Shown here: positions 59,531 through 64,000 of the stretch, in pieces
How the letters are laid out: every line of letters starts with the position of its first letter
How positions within the stretch are numbered: position 1 is the stretch's first letter
Assembly (NCBI RefSeq): GCF_014851565.1
Contig: NZ_JACVAA010000007.1
Span: forward strand, 62,001 to 126,000
DNA length: 64,000 nt
Source: Pseudomonas sp. PDM15
Lineage (GTDB): Bacteria; Pseudomonadota; Gammaproteobacteria; Pseudomonadales; Pseudomonadaceae
Reading direction: 5' to 3'
Program-made: the position numbers and the translations under genes
The notes under the pieces: model-generated
Told to the model about the DNA's origin: nothing
Database searches by the model: none
Seen by the model: the letters and a program-made list of their open reading frames with translations, nothing else

Positions 59531-61072
59531 TCAGGCGGCCTGTACGGCGGCGTCGGTGCGCGTCGCGCGGCGGCGAGCGACGAACGCCCAGCCCATGAAC
59601 AAGGAGCACAGCGCAATCAGCGGCCAGGCGCGCCAGATCAGATAGGGCGTGAGGCCCTGCATCGGTTGCACTTCGCCGTAAAGCACGGCCTGCTGGAACT
59701 GCGGGATCTGCGCGGTGATGCGACCTTGCGGGTCGATCAGCGCGGTGACGCCGTTGTTGGTGGCGCGGATCATCCAGCGTCCGGCTTCCAGGGCGCGCAT
59801 CTGCGCCATCTGCAGGTGCTGCAGCGGGCCGATGGAGGTGCCGAACCAGGTGTCGTTGCTCACCGTCAGCAGCAGATCGCTCTGCGCGGCCAGGCCGGCG
59901 GCGAACTCCGGATAGACAACTTCGTAGCAGATGAACGGCGCGATCTTCAGGCCCTTGGCCTGCAGCGGGCCTTGATCGGATGGGCCGCGGGCGAAGTCGG
60001 ACATGGGCAGATCGAAGAAGGCGATCAGCCCGCGCAGCACTTCCTGCAACGGCACGTATTCGCCGAACGGCACCAGCTTCTGCTTGAGGTAGGTGCCTTC
60101 GCCCCAGCCGGTCACGGTGATCGCGTTGTAGTAGCGCTTCTCGCCGCGCTCGTTGCTCTGGCGTACCGGCACACCGGTGATCAGGGCGGCATCGCGGTCG
60201 ACGGCGACCCGGCCCATCACCTTCAGATAACCTTCGGCGAATTCCTTGAGCACCGGTACGGCGGTTTCCGGCCAGACGATCAGGTCCGCCGGCCGGCTGG
60301 CCAGGGTCATGTCGCGGTACAGGGCCAGCTGGGCGTCGAGCTGGGCCGGGTCCCATTTCATGTTCTGTTGCACATTGCCCTGGATCGCCGCGACCTTCAG
60401 TGGCTCACCCTTGCTGGCGGTCCAGGCGTGATCCTGCAGTGCCAGACCGGCGATCCAGGGTGCCAGCAGCAGAGCTAGACCGGCGGCCGCGCGCGGTTTA
60501 TCGCCTAGCAGGCGTGGCAGATTGACCAGCAGCGCGGCGCTCAACGCCAAGGTCAGCGATAGCAGCCACATGCCGCCGACCGGCGCCAGTCCGGCCAGCG
60601 GGCCGTGCACCTGGCTGTAACCGGAGAAGAGCCAGGGGAAGCCGGTGAGGAACCAGCCGCGGAAGGCTTCCTGGGCCAGCCACAGGGCGGCAAAGGCCAG
60701 AGCGTCGGTCAGTGGCGCGTCGTTGCGGCGCAGCCAGCGTGCCCAGAGCCAGGCGGGTAGCGCGAAGAACAGGGCGACGCCGGCGCAGAAGCCGAAGGTG
60801 AGGAAACCGGCCAGGGCCGGTGAGGCGGCGCCGTAGTCGTGGATGCTGACGTAGATCCAGCTGGTGCCGGCGAGGAACAGACCGAGGCCGTAGAGCCAGC
60901 CGCGCAGCAGGGCCTGGCGCGGGTTCAGTTCACGCAGGCCGAGATAGAAGATGGCGATGGCCAGCAGGGCCAGCGGCCAGATATCGAAGGGAGCCAGGGC
61001 CAGGGTGGTGCAGGCGCCGCCGGCGATAGCCAGCAGGTTGCCCGGCCAGCCGGGTTGGGTGATCCAGCGCAT
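59531..61072 (-). CDS. lnt: Apolipoprotein N-acyltransferase
   Basis: 513 residues from the ATG at 61072 (MRWITQPGWPG). Six N-terminal membrane helices, then a periplasmic nitrilase-like domain with catalytic Glu (VWPETAVPV), Lys (LKQKLVPFGEYVP) and Cys (FICYEVVYPEF), and a final C-terminal helix. Adds the third acyl chain to lipoproteins. corC, ybeY, phoH, miaB follow upstream on the same strand, the common order. Confidence 0.97.
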   Translation of the reverse strand: MRWITQPGWPGNLLAIAGGACTTLALAPFDIWPLALLAIAIFYLGLRELNPRQALLRGWLYGLGLFLAGTSWIYVSIHDYGAASPALAGFLTFGFCAGVALFFALPAWLWARWLRRNDAPLTDALAFAALWLAQEAFRGWFLTGFPWLFSGYSQVHGPLAGLAPVGGMWLLSLTLALSAALLVNLPRLLGDKPRAAAGLALLLAPWIAGLALQDHAWTASKGEPLKVAAIQGNVQQNMKWDPAQLDAQLALYRDMTLASRPADLIVWPETAVPVLKEFAEGYLKVMGRVAVDRDAALITGVPVRQSNERGEKRYYNAITVTGWGEGTYLKQKLVPFGEYVPLQEVLRGLIAFFDLPMSDFARGPSDQGPLQAKGLKIAPFICYEVVYPEFAAGLAAQSDLLLTVSNDTWFGTSIGPLQHLQMAQMRALEAGRWMIRATNNGVTALIDPQGRITAQIPQFQQAVLYGEVQPMQGLTPYLIWRAWPLIALCSLFMGWAFVARRRATRTDAAVQAA

Positions 61073-61196
61073 CGTGCGTCCTTGATCGGGAATTCTGGCC
61101 GGCAAGGGTACTGGAAGGGCGGGGAGGCTGGAAGTCGAGCGGCTTGGGAGGGCGGGGCATCTTGCCCCTGAGGAGTAGTGTTGGCTGGAGCGGAGC

Positions 61197-61256
61197 GTAG
61201 CCCGGACTTCAGTCCGGGGCATGGCAGCCTGTTTCCCGGACTGAAGTCCGGGCTAC
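61197..61256. repeat. Perfect 22-bp inverted-repeat (REP pair)
   Basis: The arms 61197-61218 and 61235-61256 are exact reverse complements, starting GTAGCCCGGACT and ending AGTCCGGGCTAC, with a 16-base spacer. Each arm itself contains a hairpin (CCCGGACT/AGTCCGGG). Resembles the GTAGCCCGGA repeats of P. mendocina/P. stutzeri-like genomes. Confidence 0.75.
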
Positions 61257-61284
61257 GAATCTATAGCGTGGAGTTGCCTGGAAG

Positions 61285-61376
61285 ACCCTCACCCCTGGCC
61301 CCTCGGCTTTGGCTTCCTGCGCCGCCCTACCTCCTGCATCCATGCAGTCGTCTCCCGGAGGGAGAGGGGGTGGGCG
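61285..61376. repeat. Interrupted CCCTCACCCC-type repeat
   Basis: ACCCTCACCCCTGGCCCCTC (61285-61304) and TCTCCCGGAGGGAGAGGGGG (61351-61370) are the halves of a familiar GC-rich repeat, separated by 46 bases of other sequence. Confidence 0.5.
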
Positions 61377-61377
61377 A

Positions 61378-62214
61378 TCAGCGTTCCAGCGGAGTCAGGC
61401 GCAGTAGGTGCACCCGGCGGCTGTCGGCGTTGAGCACGCGGAAGCGGTACTCGCCGATCTCGGTCACTTCGTTGCGCTTGGGCAGGTGGCCGAAGGCGTT
61501 CATCACCAGGCCGCCGACGGTGTCGAACTCGCTGTCGGGGAATTCGGTGTCGAAGGTCTGGTTGAAGTTATCGATCGGGGTCAGTGCCTTGATCAGGAAG
61601 TCGCCGGACGGCAGCGGCTTGATGTAGCTGTCTTCCTCGACGTCATGCTCGTCCTCGATGTCGCCAACGATCTGCTCCAGCACGTCCTCGATGGTCACCA
61701 GGCCGGCGACGCCGCCGTACTCGTCGATGACCACGGCCATGTGGTTGTGGTTGGCGCGAAACTCGCGCAGTAGCACGTTGAGGCGTTTGGATTCGGGCAC
61801 GAAGGTGGCCGGGCGCAGCAGATCCCTGATGTTGAACGGCTTGTCGCCGTTGATGATCAGCGGCAGCAGGTCCTTGGCCAGGAGGATGCCGATCACCTCG
61901 TCGACGCTCTCGCCGATCACCGGGTAGCGCGAGTGGGCGGAGTCGATGATGGCCGGGAGGAACTCGGCCGGGCTCTGGCTGGCCTTGATGCTGACCATCT
62001 GCGAGCGCGGCACCATGATGTCGCGCACCTGCAGGTCGGCGACCTGGATGGCGCCCTCGACAATGGTCAGGGCTTCGCTGTCGAGCAGCTTGTTCTGGTG
62101 CGCTTCGCGCAGGACTTCCAGCAGTTCCTGGCGGTTTCTCGGCTCATGAGCAAAAGCCTGGGTCAGTTTGTTGAACCAGGACTTCTGCTCGTTGCTCGAT
62201 CGATCTTCGCTCAT
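61378..62214 (-). CDS. corC: HlyC/CorC-family CBS-domain protein
   Basis: 278 residues. Two CBS domains (about 65-185) with VRDIMVPRSQMVSI and NHMAVVIDEYGGVAGLVTIEDVLEQIVGDIEDEHD, then a CorC_HlyC transporter-associated domain (about 200-275). No membrane domain, as in E. coli YbeX/CorC. Linked to magnesium/cobalt handling and ribosome maturation. Between ybeY and lnt. Confidence 0.95.
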   Translation of the reverse strand: MSEDRSSNEQKSWFNKLTQAFAHEPRNRQELLEVLREAHQNKLLDSEALTIVEGAIQVADLQVRDIMVPRSQMVSIKASQSPAEFLPAIIDSAHSRYPVIGESVDEVIGILLAKDLLPLIINGDKPFNIRDLLRPATFVPESKRLNVLLREFRANHNHMAVVIDEYGGVAGLVTIEDVLEQIVGDIEDEHDVEEDSYIKPLPSGDFLIKALTPIDNFNQTFDTEFPDSEFDTVGGLVMNAFGHLPKRNEVTEIGEYRFRVLNADSRRVHLLRLTPLER

Positions 62215-62241
62215 GGTGTTTCTCGGGGCCTTCTATGGCAG

Positions 62242-62700
62242 TTATTCGTCGGCTGCGTAGGGGTCGGGGTGGCCCAGTTCGGCCAGCAATTCCCGTTCCA
62301 GTGCTTCCATTTCCTCGGCTTCCTCATCTTCGAGATGATCGTAGCCGAGCAGATGCAGGCAGCCGTGGATGACCAGATGCGCCCAGTGCGCCTCCGGCGT
62401 CTTGCCCTGTTCACGGGCCTCGCGCTCGACCACCGGCGCGCAGATCACCAGATCGCCGAGCAGCGGTATATCGAGGAACTCGTCCGGCACATCGGCCGGG
62501 AAGGACAGCACGTTGGTGGCGTAGTCCTTGTGCCGCCAGGTGTGGTTCAGCTCGCGGCCCTCGGTCTCGTCGACCAGGCGAATGGTCATTTCCGAGTCGG
62601 TCGTGCGCTGGCGCAGGGCGAGCTCGCACCAGCGGCGCAGCTGTTCCTCGCTGGGCAGGTCGGTGGCGCTGGAGGCGTTCTGCAGGTCCAGTTCAAGCAT
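62242..62700 (-). CDS. ybeY: Endoribonuclease YbeY
   Basis: 152 residues. The zinc motif HGCLHLLGYDH (H3xH5xH) is intact near residue 113, with TNVLSFPAD preceding. Functions in 16S rRNA 3' end maturation and ribosome quality control. The start overlaps phoH by 8 bases. Confidence 0.97.
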   Translation of the reverse strand: MLELDLQNASSATDLPSEEQLRRWCELALRQRTTDSEMTIRLVDETEGRELNHTWRHKDYATNVLSFPADVPDEFLDIPLLGDLVICAPVVEREAREQGKTPEAHWAHLVIHGCLHLLGYDHLEDEEAEEMEALERELLAELGHPDPYAADE

Positions 62701-63694
62701 CGGCGTGGCCTTTGCCTTCGTCCCTGCGCTCGCCCTGCTCCTCGAAGCGCTCGTAGGCCTCGACGATGCGCTGCACCAGTGGGTGGCGCACCACGTCCTT
62801 GGGCTTGAAGTGGGTGAAGCTGATGCCCGGCACGTCCTTCAGCACGTTCATCACGTGGGCCAGGCCGGACTTGGTGCCGCGCGGCAGGTCGACCTGGGTG
62901 ACGTCGCCGGTGATCACGGCGGTGGAGCCGAAACCGATACGGGTGAGGAACATCTTCATCTGCTCGAGCGTGGTGTTCTGACTCTCGTCGAGGATGATGA
63001 AGCTGTTGTTAAGGGTGCGGCCGCGCATGTAGGCCAGCGGGGCGATCTCGATCACCTGCTTCTCGATCAGCTTGGCCACGTTATCGAAGCCGAGCATCTC
63101 GTACAGCGCGTCGTAGAGCGGGCGCAGGTAGGGGTCGATCTTCTGCGCGAGGTCGCCGGGGAGGAAGCCGAGCTTCTCGCCGGCCTCGACCGCCGGGCGC
63201 ACCAGGAGGATGCGCCGCACCTGTTCGCGTTCCAGCGCGTCCACCGCGCAGGCCACCGCCAGGTAGGTCTTGCCGGTACCGGCTGGGCCGATGCCGAAGT
63301 TGATGTCGTTGTCGAGGATCGCCTTGACGTAGCGCTGCTGGTTGGCGCCGCGCGGCTTGATCACGCCCTTCTTGGTGCGCAGGGCGACGCCGGCGTCGGC
63401 CTTGCCGCTGTCCAGCGCTTCCAGGCCGGACTCCTGCAGGTACAGGTGAACCATCTCCGGCGACAGCTCGGCACTCTTGGTCTCGCGGTACAGGCGGCGC
63501 AGCAGGTTCTCGGCGGACTGGGTGTGCTTGCTCGGGCCGACCAGTTCGAACTGATTGCCGCGGTTGCGGATCTCGATGGCCAGGCGTTGCTCGATCAGGC
63601 GCAGGTGCTCGTCGAATTGCCCGCAGAGGTTGGCGAAGCGGCGTGCTTCGTAGGGTTCGAGGGTGAAGCGATGCGGTTCTATGGGAGCGTTCAA
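62693..63694 (-). CDS. ybeZ: PhoH-like ATPase (YbeZ)
   Basis: 333 residues. P-loop GPAGTGKTYLAVACAVDAL near residue 140, DESQNTT (Walker B-like), and VITGDVTQVDLPRG (sensor). Interacts functionally with YbeY in E. coli. Its end overlaps ybeY; 97 bases separate it from miaB upstream on the same strand. Confidence 0.96.
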   Translation of the reverse strand: MNAPIEPHRFTLEPYEARRFANLCGQFDEHLRLIEQRLAIEIRNRGNQFELVGPSKHTQSAENLLRRLYRETKSAELSPEMVHLYLQESGLEALDSGKADAGVALRTKKGVIKPRGANQQRYVKAILDNDINFGIGPAGTGKTYLAVACAVDALEREQVRRILLVRPAVEAGEKLGFLPGDLAQKIDPYLRPLYDALYEMLGFDNVAKLIEKQVIEIAPLAYMRGRTLNNSFIILDESQNTTLEQMKMFLTRIGFGSTAVITGDVTQVDLPRGTKSGLAHVMNVLKDVPGISFTHFKPKDVVRHPLVQRIVEAYERFEEQGERRDEGKGHADA

Positions 63695-63791
63695 TGGGGT
63701 CCGGTTGCCGCTGTACGGCGGGAGTGATGGTCGAAGGATAACCCCAGGCGCCCGAGGGTGAAAGTTCGGGCGTCCGGCATTTGGCTAGCCG

Positions 63792-64000
63792 TTAGTCGAT
63801 AAGGGTGCCGCGCAGGGAGTTGGGCAGCGCCTCGTAGATTTCCACGTCGACGAACTGGCCGATCAGGCTCGGGTTGTCGCAGCGGAAGTTGACCACGCGG
63901 TTGTTCTCGGTGCGGCCCTGCAGCTGGCCTGGGTCGCGCTTGGCATAGTCGGTGACGAGGATGCGCTGGGTGGTGCCGACCATCCGTCGGCTGATCTCGA
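63792..64000 (-). CDS. miaB: tRNA-2-methylthio-N6-dimethylallyladenosine synthase, C-terminal end
   Basis: Only the C-terminal ~69 residues are present; the gene continues past the right edge. They read EISRRMVGTTQRILVTDYAKR then the TRAM domain (GRTENNRVVNFRCDNPSLIG, FVDVEIYEALPNSLRGTLID), the MiaB ending. MiaB thiomethylates i6A37 made by MiaA, encoded at 12.2 kb. miaB-ybeZ-ybeY-corC-lnt is conserved. Confidence 0.95.
   Translation of the reverse strand, partial: EISRRMVGTTQRILVTDYAKRDPGQLQGRTENNRVVNFRCDNPSLIGQFVDVEIYEALPNSLRGTLID

Larger units (their letters stand above)
61073..61377. other. 305-base gap between corC and lnt
   Basis: Nothing coding is supported. It contains the perfect inverted repeat at 61197-61256 and the interrupted GC-rich repeat at 61285-61376. 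Confidence 0.6.

Noticed and set aside
1..64000. tRNA, rRNA, CRISPR, prophage and IS elements
   Set aside because: No T-loop/anticodon arms, no spacer arrays and no integrase or transposase seen by eye; a tRNAscan/ISfinder run would be the decisive check.

Overview
This 64 kb window is a gene-dense, GC-rich stretch of a gammaproteobacterial chromosome, almost certainly Pseudomonas. The evidence is gene order. motA-motB-rsgA-orn, queG/nnr-tsaE-amiB-mutL-miaA-hfq-hflX-hflK-hflC-hisZ-purA, and proA-nadD-rsfS-rlmH-pbpA-rodA-mltB-rlpA-dacC-ybeD-lipB-lipA followed by holA-lptE-leuS and lnt-corC-ybeY-phoH-miaB are, as I recall them, the P. aeruginosa PA4955-PA4938 and PA4031-PA3980 blocks. The palindromic repeats (GTAGCCCGG..., TAGGGTGGATAAC...) resemble those of P. 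mendocina/P. alcaligenes/P. stutzeri-like species, so the species is probably not P. aeruginosa itself; I cannot name it. I see no rRNA, tRNA, IS element, prophage, CRISPR array or plasmid function.

Layout. 1-3.2 kb: a partial HDOD-domain gene (cut by the left edge) divergent from the flagellar stator genes motAB. 3.2-6.8 kb: rsgA, a membrane-anchored methyltransferase, orn and queG. 6.8-19.8 kb: a long plus-strand superoperon of metabolite repair (nnr), tRNA modification (tsaE, miaA), cell-wall amidase (amiB), mismatch repair (mutL), RNA chaperone (hfq), ribosome GTPase (hflX), FtsH regulators (hflKC), hisZ and purA. At 19.8 kb the order jumps, relative to my memory of PAO1, to ppa and mtfA on the minus strand. 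21.4-27.5 kb is the most accessory-looking segment: a GNAT gene and a four-gene minus-strand operon (amino-acid/amine permease, glutamine-synthetase-like ligase, aldehyde dehydrogenase, iron alcohol dehydrogenase) that reads as a gamma-glutamylation route for an amino alcohol such as ethanolamine.

27.9-37.6 kb: mpl-ubiX-lipoprotein, a methyltransferase/NAD-binding pair, a lipoprotein with about eleven MORN repeats and a C13/caspase-like peptidase domain, a PhaJ-type hydratase, an LrgA/LrgB pair, a LON-substrate-binding-domain protein, a DedA-PAP2 fusion and a 3-methyladenine glycosylase. 37.8-49.1 kb: the proA to lipB run, holding the rod-shape/peptidoglycan cluster (pbpA, rodA, mltB, rlpA, dacC) with stop/start overlaps, then lipA. 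49.3-53.3 kb: a soluble PAS-PAS chemoreceptor, alkA, a second MltB-family transglycosylase and a short unlisted-size gene, arfA, with an internal hairpin. 53.6-64 kb: holA, lptE, leuS, a zinc-ribbon gene, a YdcF-type gene, lnt, corC, ybeY, phoH and the 3' end of miaB.

Most of the window is ordinary core genome. The items I would look at first are the gamma-glutamyl amino-alcohol cassette, the MORN-C13 lipoprotein, the arfA hairpin, and several long inverted repeats in the gaps. Locus comparisons with PAO1 are from memory and unchecked.
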